Source: Halorhabdus sp. CBA1104 (GTDB taxonomy: Archaea; Halobacteriota; Halobacteria; Halobacteriales; Haloarculaceae). From it: a DNA stretch of 64,000 nucleotides. The stretch lies in NCBI RefSeq assembly GCF_009690625.1, contig NZ_CP033878.1:186001-250000 (forward strand). The letters run 5' to 3'. The stretch's first letter is position 1; each line of letters begins with the position of its first letter. The notes beneath the pieces were generated by a model, which worked only from the letters and a program-made list of their open reading frames with translations, ran no database searches and was not told where the DNA came from. The position numbers and the translations under genes are program-made. Positions 40,871-52,233 of this stretch are shown one piece after another.

Positions 40871-43075
40871 TCAGTTCGACTCGATCGTCGTTCCCACCTG
40901 TGTCTCATCGATGGATGGGTTCCTCCGGGGGATGACGAGCGTGACGACGCTCCCTCGCGGGTCGTTCTCCGCAAAGCGCACTGTCCCGCCGGCCCGCGTA
41001 CAGATCCGTTTGACGAGCCACAGCCCCATCCCCGCGCTATGACGTAGCGGCTCGACCGGACTGTCGTCGCGGATCACTTGCCGTTCCTCGGCCGGGATGC
41101 CGGGGCCACGATCCGCCACCGTGACTTCGACCGTCTCGGGTCCTCTCTCGACGGTGACTGTCACTTTGGGCGTCTCGCTTTCGGTGTGGACGATGGCGTT
41201 TTCGATGACTTCCTCGATGGCCTGTTCGATCTCAGCGATCGTCTGGACTGTGACTGACTCCGGTGTCTCGACGGCCACGGTTGCTTCCGGATAGGCCGTT
41301 TCGAGAGTGTCCCGGACTGTCTCGACTATCGTCACGAGGTCGATCGACTGTGGCGTCGAGACGGCCCTCAGCAGTTTGATGATCTCCCGTTCTTTCTCGG
41401 CCTGTTCGAGAATACGCTCGGCCGCCCGCTCGATCGGTTCGGCCTGTTGTTCGATCGTGTCACCTGCCTCTTTGATCATCGATGCCCGGCCGAGGATCGT
41501 GTTCAACTCGTTGCGGATGTTGTGTCGCAACAGCCGATCGAGTGTGGTCAGTTGCTTCTCCCGTTCGACCTGTGCGGTCAGATCCTGGAGCGTGGCGACG
41601 ACGCCCGCGACGCCTCCCGATGGATCCGCGAGCGGGTGATAGCGGACGTTGAACGTCCGGGTGGGTTTATCCGGGACGTCTCGGGTCGTCCGGTACTGGA
41701 CCGATTCACCCGCGAACACCCGTTCGACGTACGGGCGAGCGATCGCGAACGCCTCCTGCCCGATGCCTTCACGGAGGGTTACCTCTCGCACATCGTCCTC
41801 GATGCCGTGGAACTCGCGATAGGCCGGGTTGGCGAAGATGTACTCGTAGTTGGTATCGACGGCCGCGATGCGTTCGTTCGCGCCGTCGATGGCCCGCTTG
41901 TAGTGGGCCAGTTGTTCAGTCCGTTCTTGGAGTTCAGTCACGTCCTGCTGAAAGCCGACGTAGTGGGTGACCTCCCCCGCATCGTTCTCGACTGGGGCGA
42001 CGGTCACACGGTTCCAAAATTGGCTGCCGTCGGCCCGATAATTCCGCAATTCGACGGTAACTGGCTGTTCGCGTTCGATCCCCGCGCGGATCTGGGCGAC
42101 GCGTGCGGGGTCGGTGTTGGGTCCCTGGAGGACCCGGCAGTTGTACCCGAGGATTTGCCCCTCGTTGTAGCCGGTGAGTGCTTGGAAAGCGTCGTTGGCG
42201 TAGATCAGTGGGTTGTCCGGCTCGGTTGCGTCGGCGATGGTGATCCCGATCGGTGCCGCGCTCAGTACGCGGTCTTTCAGTTCCAGGTCCTGCTCGCGTT
42301 GCTCGCGGTCGCTGACGTCCCGAACGACGAGAACGGTCGCCGGCTCGTCGGCCCACCCGAAGTGCGTGGCGGTCACCGCCACGGGCACGGTCGTTCCGTC
42401 CGTCTGCGTGAGGGTCCCGGCGACTCGATCGAGGCTCTGGGACCCGTCTCGGACAGCTTCGAGTCGCTCCTCGAAGTCGTCGACTTCCCGGCTGGACAAC
42501 GCTTGGGAGAGCAATCGGTCCGGGACGGCCGAGCGATCTGGCAGTCCCATGAGTTCGAGCCCGGTTTCGTTGATGAACGCCACCTCTCGATCCCGGACGA
42601 CTGCGATCATGTCGTGGGCAGCATCCAGCAGGGCCGTGGCGTGGATGTCCGTCTCCCGGAACTCCGCGTGGGCTCGGCGGTACGCGACCGCATCCGTGAT
42701 GAGGGCTGCGAGTTGCGCCCACTGGCCACTGTGGTCGTCCTTGATGAGGTATTCGGTCACGTCAGCGGTGATCGCTCGACTCGCGATCCCCTCGCTGCCC
42801 TCGCTCGTAAAGAGGACAAAGGGTAGCGTCGGTGCCTGGGATCGGACGGCTTCCAGAAACGCGATCCCATCAGTGTCTGGCAGGTCGTGATCGCTGACGA
42901 TGCAGTCGATCCCGTTCTCGGCGACGAGCCGATCGATCGCGGCCCCGACCGTCGAAACTGTTTCGACCGCCAGGGCGGCCTGGCTCGGTAGCTGCTTCTG
43001 ACAGGCGTTGGCAAAACTCTCATCGGCCGTGACCACGAGGACGTCGCTCTGTTTTTTCGCCACGGCCGCGCACAT
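40871..43075 (-). CDS. Receiver-PAS-LOV-PAS histidine kinase, putative blue-light sensor
   Basis: 734 residues. Residues 1-125: receiver with D62 in VSDHDLP. About 140-258: PAS. About 265-382: PAS of LOV type, with GYNCRVLQGPNTDP; C313 is the Cys that forms the flavin adduct in LOV photoreceptors, and R314 and Q317 match flavin contacts. FWNRVTV and YVGFQQDVTE complete the LOV pattern. About 390-500: third PAS. H518 in LLRHNIRNEL is the phospho-His; N-box N626; G1 DRGPG (655-659); G2 GMGL. Fully equipped sensor kinase, probably soluble. It should sense blue light through FMN and phosphorylate a receiver, perhaps its own. Alternative: a LOV-like redox sensor. Confidence 0.87.
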   Translation of the reverse strand: MCAAVAKKQSDVLVVTADESFANACQKQLPSQAALAVETVSTVGAAIDRLVAENGIDCIVSDHDLPDTDGIAFLEAVRSQAPTLPFVLFTSEGSEGIASRAITADVTEYLIKDDHSGQWAQLAALITDAVAYRRAHAEFRETDIHATALLDAAHDMIAVVRDREVAFINETGLELMGLPDRSAVPDRLLSQALSSREVDDFEERLEAVRDGSQSLDRVAGTLTQTDGTTVPVAVTATHFGWADEPATVLVVRDVSDREQREQDLELKDRVLSAAPIGITIADATEPDNPLIYANDAFQALTGYNEGQILGYNCRVLQGPNTDPARVAQIRAGIEREQPVTVELRNYRADGSQFWNRVTVAPVENDAGEVTHYVGFQQDVTELQERTEQLAHYKRAIDGANERIAAVDTNYEYIFANPAYREFHGIEDDVREVTLREGIGQEAFAIARPYVERVFAGESVQYRTTRDVPDKPTRTFNVRYHPLADPSGGVAGVVATLQDLTAQVEREKQLTTLDRLLRHNIRNELNTILGRASMIKEAGDTIEQQAEPIERAAERILEQAEKEREIIKLLRAVSTPQSIDLVTIVETVRDTLETAYPEATVAVETPESVTVQTIAEIEQAIEEVIENAIVHTESETPKVTVTVERGPETVEVTVADRGPGIPAEERQVIRDDSPVEPLRHSAGMGLWLVKRICTRAGGTVRFAENDPRGSVVTLVIPRRNPSIDETQVGTTIESN

Positions 43076-43168
43076 ATTCTAGTATTCTCCCGGCAAGACC
43101 CTATAGGTTTGTCTTGCCCTGACGTTCGGCTATCGCTCCGCTCGCGCCGAAATGTCGCCGCCGTCCGT

Positions 43169-44314
43169 TCAGCCCCGCTCGGGAGCCATCGGCAACTCGA
43201 CGACGAACACGGTCCCTCCCTTTGGGCCCGTCGTTCGATCCTCGATCCGGACCTCGCCACCGTAACTCTCGACCAGTCGGTCGACGAGGAACAGTCCCAT
43301 CCCGGTCCCCTCACTGTCCATCCCCGCTTTCCCCTCGCTGAACAGTCGGTCTTGGTGCTCGTCGGGGATCCCAGGCCCGTTGTCCGCAACCACGACGCTG
43401 ACGCGATCGTCGTATTCTTCGACAGTGACCGTGACCGCTGGCTCCGTGGAATCGTTGTGCTGGACGGCATTGTTGACCAGATTGCGAAACACCGAGGAGA
43501 GCATCTCGTTGGTCCGAACGCGTGTCTCCGGACTCGGGGGATCGGGCATCGAAATGTCGGCTCCTGGGTGTGTTTCCTGTCGCTTTTCGAGTTCGTCCGT
43601 GAGAATCCGTTCGAGGGAGACGGCCGATAGATCTGGCGACCCCTCGCCGTGAATCATCTCCGCGATATCGTGCGCACTCGTTGTGAGTTCGACGACGTGA
43701 TTGCCCGCCCGGAGGATCTTCTCGATAGACTCCTGTCCATCGGGCGAAACCATCTCCCCGAGGTTCTCCGTCCAGGCCAAGATGACGTGGACGTCGTTGC
43801 GGATGTCGTGGCGGAGGACCCGGTTCAACACGTCGAGTTGCTCGCGTTGTTGATTTACGGCGACGGACTGGCCGCGCAGCCGGAGCACCGTTGCAATCCG
43901 CTCTGCCAGGCGATCCTTGGAGATTGGCATGTCTATCAGCCCGTCGATCGCCGCCCACAGGTCAGGGTACTCGGTTTCGAGTTGGGTCCGCATCTTGCCG
44001 TGGCTTGCTTCGGGGACGAGCAACAGATACGGCAGGATACTCCCCTCGCTGGCCTGCCGTTCGAGCAGGCTCGCCCGGTGTTCGAACAGCATCTCTTTGT
44101 CGAGTAGGCAACACTCGAAGTCGGCTGTACGGACGTCGGCGTCACGCGAGACGTGTCGATACGCCTCGTGATCGGCTAGCCAGTCTTCGAGTACTCGCCG
44201 ATTTCCCGGACTAGACACGAGTGTCAAGACCGGCGTCCGTTCGGGTGCTCGCTCCTCGCTTGACTCGCTGGGCTGGGCGTGTGCCTCGTTGCCGGTCTCT
44301 TCAGGCTGTGGCAT
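43169..44314 (-). CDS. Histidine kinase with N-terminal receiver-like domain
   Basis: 381 residues. About 28-147: a receiver-like fold (LTLVSSPGNRRVLEDWL) with D72 in CLLDKEML in the phospho-Asp position and a conserved-type MPISKDRL end. H169 is the phospho-His in VLRHDIRNDV; N-box FRNLVNNAVQHND; G1 ADNGPGIPD; G2 GTGMGLFLV. Soluble, no TM segments. It lies between the KaiC-like gene (7 bases upstream of its start) and the LOV kinase gene, all on the same strand, so the three are likely co-transcribed and act together. Confidence 0.88.
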   Translation of the reverse strand: MPQPEETGNEAHAQPSESSEERAPERTPVLTLVSSPGNRRVLEDWLADHEAYRHVSRDADVRTADFECCLLDKEMLFEHRASLLERQASEGSILPYLLLVPEASHGKMRTQLETEYPDLWAAIDGLIDMPISKDRLAERIATVLRLRGQSVAVNQQREQLDVLNRVLRHDIRNDVHVILAWTENLGEMVSPDGQESIEKILRAGNHVVELTTSAHDIAEMIHGEGSPDLSAVSLERILTDELEKRQETHPGADISMPDPPSPETRVRTNEMLSSVFRNLVNNAVQHNDSTEPAVTVTVEEYDDRVSVVVADNGPGIPDEHQDRLFSEGKAGMDSEGTGMGLFLVDRLVESYGGEVRIEDRTTGPKGGTVFVVELPMAPERG

Positions 44315-44321
44315 GGCTGGG

Positions 44322-45790
44322 TCAGTCCTGTTTCGCGTTGGTCTCGTCCGGGACGTCGGCCGTTTCCCAGTCCGGTGTCCCGGTGAGAATGCCGCGCAGC
44401 TGGGGGAGTGGCTCGCCGACGCGGATCCCCTCGGGCGTGATTTCGAGTTCCCGCAGGCTGTGCTCGAAGTCGCTGGTCCGCATCTTCAACGCGCCGATGA
44501 CTTTCCGCAACTCGCCGCGGTACTCGACGTGACGCAGGAAGACGAGGTTGTCCGCGAGGTTGCTCGTCCGTTCCTCGGTGGCCCGAAAGTCCCCCGTGAT
44601 ATTGTGGACCTCGTTGACCAGGATCGTCGAGACGCCGGCTGCCCGCAGGTATCGACCGACCCGCAACAGCGCAGCCGTCGGGTCCTCGAGACCCCGGAGG
44701 TTCTGTTTGAACCCCTGTGTGCCGTCGATCATCACCAACTCGACCCCATCCCTCACGGCTTCTCGAATCAGTTGCTCGAACTCACCGACAGTGTATGCGT
44801 CGGGCTCGATTTCGACGATCGACAGACACCCCTCTTCGAGTACTTTCTTGAGTGGCATGCCGATCGCGTCGGCCCGCTCGCGGATCGTCCGTTCGGCCTC
44901 CTCGAACTGGAAGAGGATGCCTTCGGTTTCTTCGATGGCTGCTCGCGTGAGGAACTGCACCCCGGTCGTCGTCTTGCCCGCACCGGTCGGGCCACTCAGG
45001 ATCGTCACCGTGCCCGTATCGAGCCCGCCACCAAGGAGGCTATCGAGCTCGGGAACGCCCGATGACAACGTCCCGGGTTCGATCGATCGCTCTTGCTCGC
45101 CGGGGACTAGCGTCGGCCAGACCGTCAGTCCCTCGTCGTCGATGCCGTAGTAGTGCTTGCCCCGACGGAACGACGACCCTCGAAACTTCGAAACCTGTAC
45201 CGATCGACTGTCGCCGGTCACTTCGAGTGTGACGACGCTATCGACGAGGAACTGCAGATCCTCGTCTGTGACTGTCTCGCCGGCCTGTGACGTCAACATC
45301 ACCGTCGCCCCGGCGTCTTTGAGATAATCCAGCAGGCCGAGGATTCCCTTCCGAAACTGCCGCTCGTCGGTCGTCAGGTAGCGGAACTCCGTAATCGGGT
45401 CCAGCAGGACCCGGTCCGGTTCGACCTCGTCGACGACGGTTCGAAGCGAGTCGATGAACTCCGGCTGCTCGACTTCGGCGGACTCGAAGACGTCGTACGA
45501 TTCCTGCTCGGCAAACTGTTCGCTGGTCGGCGAGAGGTTGTGAAAGTAAATCCCCTCCGTTTCCAACCCGAACGCCTCGGCCGTCTCCTCGACGTACGCC
45601 TGTGGTTCCCCAGATTGACGTAGAGACTCTGCTCGCCCGCCTCGACGCCCGCCGACAGAAAGTACAGTCCGAAGATCGTCTTGCCGGCCCCCGGCGTCCC
45701 CCTGAGAAGGACGTTTCTCCCAGGAATGAGTCCCCCATCTAGCACACCGTCCATGCCGGCAAGCCCGGTCGTTTTCCGGGTTTTGTTCAT
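44322..45790 (-). pseudogene. Two-domain KaiC-like ATPase, interrupted by a 1-nt frameshift
   Basis: From ATG 45790 the frame gives MNKTRKTTGLAGMDGVLDGG and Walker A GTPGAGKT, reading until YVNLG. There the coding run GGGG lacks one G (plus-strand CCCC 45608-45611); adding it gives EPQAYVEETAEAFGLETEG and joins the remaining 1.2 kb. The restored protein is about 489 residues: CI domain with RVLLDPITEF as Walker B, and CII with GPTGAGKTTTG and VMIDGTQGF. EERTSNLADN aligns by hand with the KaiC phosphosite segment and keeps a Ser but has Asn for the Thr. The second half could be expressed alone from 45566. No kaiA or kaiB is present. Confidence 0.82.
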
Positions 45791-45811
45791 AATCTATAGT
45801 TGTTGATGGTG

Positions 45812-45820
45812 GTATAAATA
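45812..45820 (-). promoter_or_regulatory. TATA box of the KaiC-like/kinase cluster
   Basis: On the minus strand the element reads TATTTATAC and ends 22 bases before the ATG at 45790, centre about 26 bases upstream. It gives a leaderless start for the KaiC-like gene and probably for the whole leftward cluster, since the following genes are closely packed. Confidence 0.6.
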
Positions 45821-45946
45821 CCGACCGGGCGAGTTGTCAGTGTCGATAGACTTCTGGCAGTGGCCGGTACGCAGCGGTACACATGTCGATGACGCCCGCC
45901 CCACGAGACGCGAGCCTTCAAGAGACACCTCCTCCAAACACCGGCA

Positions 45947-46918
45947 ATGACGCGGGTATCGATCGGCCCACGCTTACACGCCGGCTTCCAAAATCTCTCG
46001 CTCGCGCGTGATCGCCTCTATGGAGGGATCGGACTCGCGATCGACGAGCCACGGCTCGTCCTCGAAGCCCACCGGGCCGACTCCCTCGTCTGTTCCGATG
46101 GCGCTGTCGAACCGTACGCACGCCGGGCGATCGAGGCACTGGACGTCCCAGGGGCGACAGTCACGGTTAGCCACCGCTTCGACCGCCACGCCGGCCTCGG
46201 GAGCGGGACGCGCCTCGCGCTCGCCGCGGTAGTCGCGATCGCCGACGCCTACGGACTGGATCCGGCCGTCCGGGAACGAGCCCCTGCACTCGGTCGGGGC
46301 GGGCGTAGCGGGGTCGGAATCGCGACGTTCCGCCAAGGTGGGTTCGTCATCGACGGCGGTCACCCGACCGAGCGGTTTACCCACAGCCCCCCGGAGACGG
46401 GTGCCTGGACCACACCGCCGGTCGTCGCTCGCCACGACGTGCCCGACTCCTGGCGGTTCGTCCTCGTCACGCCGGCGGGTGAGACAGGCCGGAGCGGCCA
46501 AGGCGAGGACGCAAGCATGCGAACAGCCGTCGAACGAGCCGATCCCGGGATCGCCGACGAGATCGCGCCCTTACTGACCCAGCGCTTGCTTCCCGCGATC
46601 GCCGAGGGCGACCGGGCCACGTTCGGGGCGGCGATCTCGCGGCTCGGTCGTCTCAACGGCGCCTGGTACGCCGACGAACAGGGTGGCGTTTACCGGCCGC
46701 CCGCGGGCCAGTTGATCGAGGCGCTCTCGGGCGTGCCCGGCGTCGATGGCGTCACCCAGTCCTCCTGGGGGCCGACAGTCTATGCGATCACGGGACCAGC
46801 GCGGAGCGATCACGTCCGCGAGGCGGCTGTCGAGGCACTCGAGACAATCGGCATCGACGGCACCGTTCGCATCGCTTCGCCGGACAACGACGGGTATCGT
46901 ATCGAACCTGGTGAGTGA
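45947..46918 (+). CDS. Beta-ribofuranosylaminobenzene 5'-phosphate synthase
   Basis: 323 residues, GHMP-kinase superfamily. The N-terminal SIGPRLHAGFQNLSLARDRLYGGIG is typical of RFAP synthase; HRFDRHAGLGSGTRLALAAV is the GHMP loop. GRGGRSGVGIATFRQGGFVI and TQSSWGPTVYAITG are conserved. It condenses PRPP with p-aminobenzoate-type acid with CO2 release, the first step toward methanopterin-type pterins. Haloarchaea often keep this gene although they are not methanogens. Divergent from the KaiC-like gene. No other pterin genes nearby. Confidence 0.88.
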   Translation: MTRVSIGPRLHAGFQNLSLARDRLYGGIGLAIDEPRLVLEAHRADSLVCSDGAVEPYARRAIEALDVPGATVTVSHRFDRHAGLGSGTRLALAAVVAIADAYGLDPAVRERAPALGRGGRSGVGIATFRQGGFVIDGGHPTERFTHSPPETGAWTTPPVVARHDVPDSWRFVLVTPAGETGRSGQGEDASMRTAVERADPGIADEIAPLLTQRLLPAIAEGDRATFGAAISRLGRLNGAWYADEQGGVYRPPAGQLIEALSGVPGVDGVTQSSWGPTVYAITGPARSDHVREAAVEALETIGIDGTVRIASPDNDGYRIEPGE

Positions 46919-46975
46919 TACCGCCAGCCCGTGCTCCATCCCGTCAGTACTGCCCAGCCCGAATCGACCTCCGAC

Positions 46976-47980
46976 CTATCGTTCTGAACGGGTACCGCCG
47001 AGGTGGGCGGTGAGGAACTGCCGCTGTTTCGCTCCCGTCTGTTCGCGCCACTCCGCGCTGTCGATCATGCCGTGGTCGGCCCCCTCGCCTGTGATCACCT
47101 CGACCGTCACGCCTGCGTCCCGGTAGGCGTCGGCGAGGACTGCCGTCGAACGAACGGGGACAACCCCGTCTTCCGTTCCGTGGACCAGCAACGCCGGCGG
47201 ATCGCCGCTGTCGACGTGTGTGACCGGCGATCCCTCCCGCAGCGTTTCCACGTCCGCCTCGGGGCCGAAGAACGCAGCGACAAGCGGATTGTCCCCGATG
47301 CCGGCGTCGGTGAAGTCGTAGGGGCCACTATAGCCCACCAGCGCGTCGACGGCGACCGGGACGTCCGGATGAAAGTCTGCAGGCTGGAACCGTTCGTGTG
47401 CCGGGGCAACGGCGACGAGTGCTGCCAGGTGTGCGCCCGCGGAGTACCCCGAAAGCGCGCCCCGCTCCGGGTCGATGCCGTGGGCGTCGGCGTTGGCCCG
47501 GAGCCACTTCAGGGCCGCGACGACGTCCCGGACGGCCGCGGGATACTGCTTCTCTTGGGCCAGCCGGTACTGGACGTCCGCGACGACGAATCCAGCATCG
47601 ACCAGTTCGTCGAACATCGGTCGGTATCCCTTGTCGCCGCCGATCCAGCCCCCGCCGTGGGCAAAGAGCACGAACGGTCGGTCGGTGCCTGCTGGCGGCT
47701 CGTAGAGATCGAGTTCGAGCGTCCGCTCTGGGGTCTCCCTGAACGGCACGTTCGTCTGTCGGTCGCCGTCGACACTGGTCGTCTCGGGACGCTCGGTATC
47801 GGCTGGGTCGGCTGTCGTTGTGGCTGGTGGTTCGTCGTCGCTTCGCGTCGGCCGATCGGTGGTCGTCGCTGGCAGCGGGTCCGTCGCTGTTTCGCCATCC
47901 CTCTCTATGCCCGTACAGCCGGCGACGGTAGCCATCACACTCGCCAATACGGTCCGACGCGACCAGCGACGTGCTGTCAT
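46976..47980 (-). CDS. Secreted alpha/beta-hydrolase (esterase-like), Tat lipoprotein
   Basis: 334 residues. The N-terminus RRWSRRTVLASVMATVAGCTG has a twin-arginine motif and a lipobox (AGC), so it is probably exported folded and lipid-anchored. A Thr/Pro/Asp-rich linker (about 30-75) follows. The hydrolase domain has oxyanion HGGGW, nucleophile GYSAG, acid Asp in TEDGVVPV and His in GADHGM, all in proper order. Family resembles HSL/BD-FAE-type esterases acting on short acyl or acetyl groups of sugars; substrate unknown. Monocistronic, convergent with the RFAP synthase gene. Confidence 0.88.
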   Translation of the reverse strand: MTARRWSRRTVLASVMATVAGCTGIERDGETATDPLPATTTDRPTRSDDEPPATTTADPADTERPETTSVDGDRQTNVPFRETPERTLELDLYEPPAGTDRPFVLFAHGGGWIGGDKGYRPMFDELVDAGFVVADVQYRLAQEKQYPAAVRDVVAALKWLRANADAHGIDPERGALSGYSAGAHLAALVAVAPAHERFQPADFHPDVPVAVDALVGYSGPYDFTDAGIGDNPLVAAFFGPEADVETLREGSPVTHVDSGDPPALLVHGTEDGVVPVRSTAVLADAYRDAGVTVEVITGEGADHGMIDSAEWREQTGAKQRQFLTAHLGGTRSER

Positions 47981-48054
47981 ACGTCACGGCTCACGCGAGA
48001 CCGACAAAAAGCCCCGCATCCGGGCGGGTCCCGCTCGGTGCTGGCCCCGCTCGA

Positions 48055-50112
<2,058 letters not shown>

Positions 50113-50246
50113 TGTCCTAGCCATACCGCTTGATCTACTTGACGGCCTCGCTCGACTCAGCCCTCGACACGACGGGTTCCTCACAGTGCTCGAACAGGCT
50201 CACAGCTACGGGCGAGGGTCCGGGACTGGCCGCACGGATGGGTCCG

Positions 50247-51014
50247 TCACTCCGGCCCGCCAGTGGGCTCTTCGTCCGGGTCCCACTCGCGTTCGACTGG
50301 TGTCTCGCTGGCGTCGATCGTGTCCAGGAGCCAGGCTGCTGCGTCGTCGAGTGCCGTCTCGTCAGCGCCGGTGAGTTTGAGCCGGTTGTGGCGGGCGTCT
50401 TTGTCCGGATAGCAGCCGACTCGGATCTCGAAGCGGTCGCGTGCTTCGGTCAGGTCGGTGACGATGTTCGCTTCGGGCTCGACAGTGTAGAGGACCCGTT
50501 CAGTCACCTCGCCCGTGAACTCCTCGGCGATCGTCTCGAACATCGCTCGCATCTCGCTTGGGATCCCCGGTAAGACGTAGACGTTGTCCAGCCGACAGCC
50601 CGGTGCTAACCCTTCGGGATTGGACAACCGTTTGGCCCCCTCCGGGATGGCGGCTTCCGCCTCGATATCGATGTCGAGTTCGGGCACCGACTCGCCAACC
50701 GCAGCCAGTCGCTGCTGGACGTGGGCGATGGCGAGATCGCTGGCGACCAACGTTCGATCGAAGGCGTCCGCGACGGCCTCCATCGTCACGTCATCAGGCG
50801 TTCCACCGATCCCACCGGTGACGATCACGGCATCGAAGGCTCCACTGTGTGCTCGTGTCCGCTCGGCGATCACGTCCCGATCGTCGGGAACGGTGAGTAT
50901 CCGTCGGACTGAAACGCCTCGGGCCGTCAACGCCGAGGCGAGCCACGTACCGTTGGTGTTGTCGATATCACCGGCCAGTAGTTCTTCGCCGATGGTGAGC
51001 ACGGAGACGTCCAT
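50247..51014 (-). CDS. CinA/MoCF-type molybdopterin-binding domain protein
   Basis: 255 residues from ATG 51014 (MDVSVLTIGEELLAGDIDNT). The MoCF motif VIVTGGIGGTPDDVTMEAVA is clear, and LPGIPSEMRAMFE is typical of CinA-like nucleotide-cleaving enzymes. The C-terminal deamidase domain of full CinA is missing; the tail (about 170-255) has beta/alpha structure typical of the archaeal short form. Likely an ADP-ribose/NMN pyrophosphatase-like or molybdopterin-binding protein. It is the third gene of a leftward row after uvrB, with no clear functional link. Confidence 0.82.
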   Translation of the reverse strand: MDVSVLTIGEELLAGDIDNTNGTWLASALTARGVSVRRILTVPDDRDVIAERTRAHSGAFDAVIVTGGIGGTPDDVTMEAVADAFDRTLVASDLAIAHVQQRLAAVGESVPELDIDIEAEAAIPEGAKRLSNPEGLAPGCRLDNVYVLPGIPSEMRAMFETIAEEFTGEVTERVLYTVEPEANIVTDLTEARDRFEIRVGCYPDKDARHNRLKLTGADETALDDAAAWLLDTIDASETPVEREWDPDEEPTGGPE

Positions 51015-51090
51015 CGGTGTCACGCTCCGGGTGCCACAGTTGTCAGCCTTCTGTTGTATCGAGACGACCAGGCGCTATTCGACAGCGGAC

Positions 51091-52128
51091 TCATTCGTCG
51101 ACGAACCCGGCGACCCCGTCCAGATTCAGGACGTATTCGGGTCCGAACGCCGTGGCTGGCGTCTGGTAGCCGGCCAGGTCGGCATCGGCGTCGATCCGTT
51201 CGAGGGCTGTCGTCGCCGCATCAACCGTCAACGCGTACGTTTCGGGCGTCTCCAGCCGCGACGTCACCGTCTTCTCGCCGTCGCTCACTTCTCCCCACAG
51301 GGAGACTCGATCGCGCTGCCGTGCGCGCTCGGACGGCCCGCTGACGAACGTCCGGGCGAGTGCCTGTAATCCGCGCTTGACCGTGGGAGCTGCCAGCAGC
51401 GGTGAGACAGCGGCACTCGCCCGGAGCAGGTACTCGGCGTACTCGGGAGCGGACAGGTACACTTCGATGGTCTCGATACCCGTCGAATAGTAGGCCGTCG
51501 AGACGTCGCCCATCGGCGCGCTGACGGCGTGTGTCGGTCCGGTTCCGAAGTCGATGGTCCGGGTTCGCGATCCGGGCGGTTCCGATTGGAGTCGCCCGTC
51601 CCGTCGCACCATCCCGCCCGCACCAATCTGGTCGAGTGCCGTTGCCAGCGTCCCGCCCGAGACAGAGCCCGGCGTGTCGATTCCCAGTCTGAGTTGCGTC
51701 CCAGTCGGCAGTCTATCGTGGAGGTGGGCGGCCAGACAGTCGGTCGGAACGACGTCGAAACCCACGCCCGCCAGGAGACAGATGTCTGCGTCTTCGGCGT
51801 CCCGGTCGCGTTCGGCCAGCGCCTCGAAGACGGGGATCTCGCCAGTGATATCGAGATAGTCCGTTCCGGTTGCCAGACAGGCCTCGACCATCGGGTCGGC
51901 GGTTTTGTTAAAGGGACCCGCGCAGTTGAGAACGGCGTCGATCCCGTCGAGATTGTGTCGTGCCTCCGCGACGGGGAACACACGGGAGTCGACGTCCAGT
52001 TGGAACGCGAGGCCGCGCGTTTTCGTCCCGTTGCGCCCGCCGAGGACGACATCGAGACCCCGATCGACGGCCTCCCGGGCGACGAGTTCGCCCGTGTACC
52101 CGTAGGCCCCGTAGATGAGAACGGTCAT
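51091..52128 (-). CDS. Saccharopine-dehydrogenase-like / trans-acting enoyl-reductase-like NAD(P) protein
   Basis: 345 residues from ATG 52128 (MTVLIYGAYGYTGELVAREA). N-terminal Rossmann fold with GAYGYTG (residues 7-13) and VLNCAGPFNKTADPMVEACL. ITGEIPVFEAL and GVGFDVVPTDCLA are conserved in the family seen widely in haloarchaea and actinobacteria. The C-terminal half is hydrophobic in places and may associate with membrane. The reaction is unknown in archaea; the sequence shows only NAD(P)-dependent reductase structure. Confidence 0.8.
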   Translation of the reverse strand: MTVLIYGAYGYTGELVAREAVDRGLDVVLGGRNGTKTRGLAFQLDVDSRVFPVAEARHNLDGIDAVLNCAGPFNKTADPMVEACLATGTDYLDITGEIPVFEALAERDRDAEDADICLLAGVGFDVVPTDCLAAHLHDRLPTGTQLRLGIDTPGSVSGGTLATALDQIGAGGMVRRDGRLQSEPPGSRTRTIDFGTGPTHAVSAPMGDVSTAYYSTGIETIEVYLSAPEYAEYLLRASAAVSPLLAAPTVKRGLQALARTFVSGPSERARQRDRVSLWGEVSDGEKTVTSRLETPETYALTVDAATTALERIDADADLAGYQTPATAFGPEYVLNLDGVAGFVDE

Positions 52129-52233
52129 ATGGTCTACGTCGGGGCTCGCCAACAAAAGAATGCGTGCTCACATTCCGCGTGCGCCGAGACCGGACTATGT
52201 ATTTCTGGAATTCGGCCCGTGGCCACTCGTCGC

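Noticed and set aside
41447-42826. Plus-strand 459-codon open frame opposite the LOV kinase
   Set aside because: Antisense of a clearly conserved kinase gene; no motif and atypical composition.
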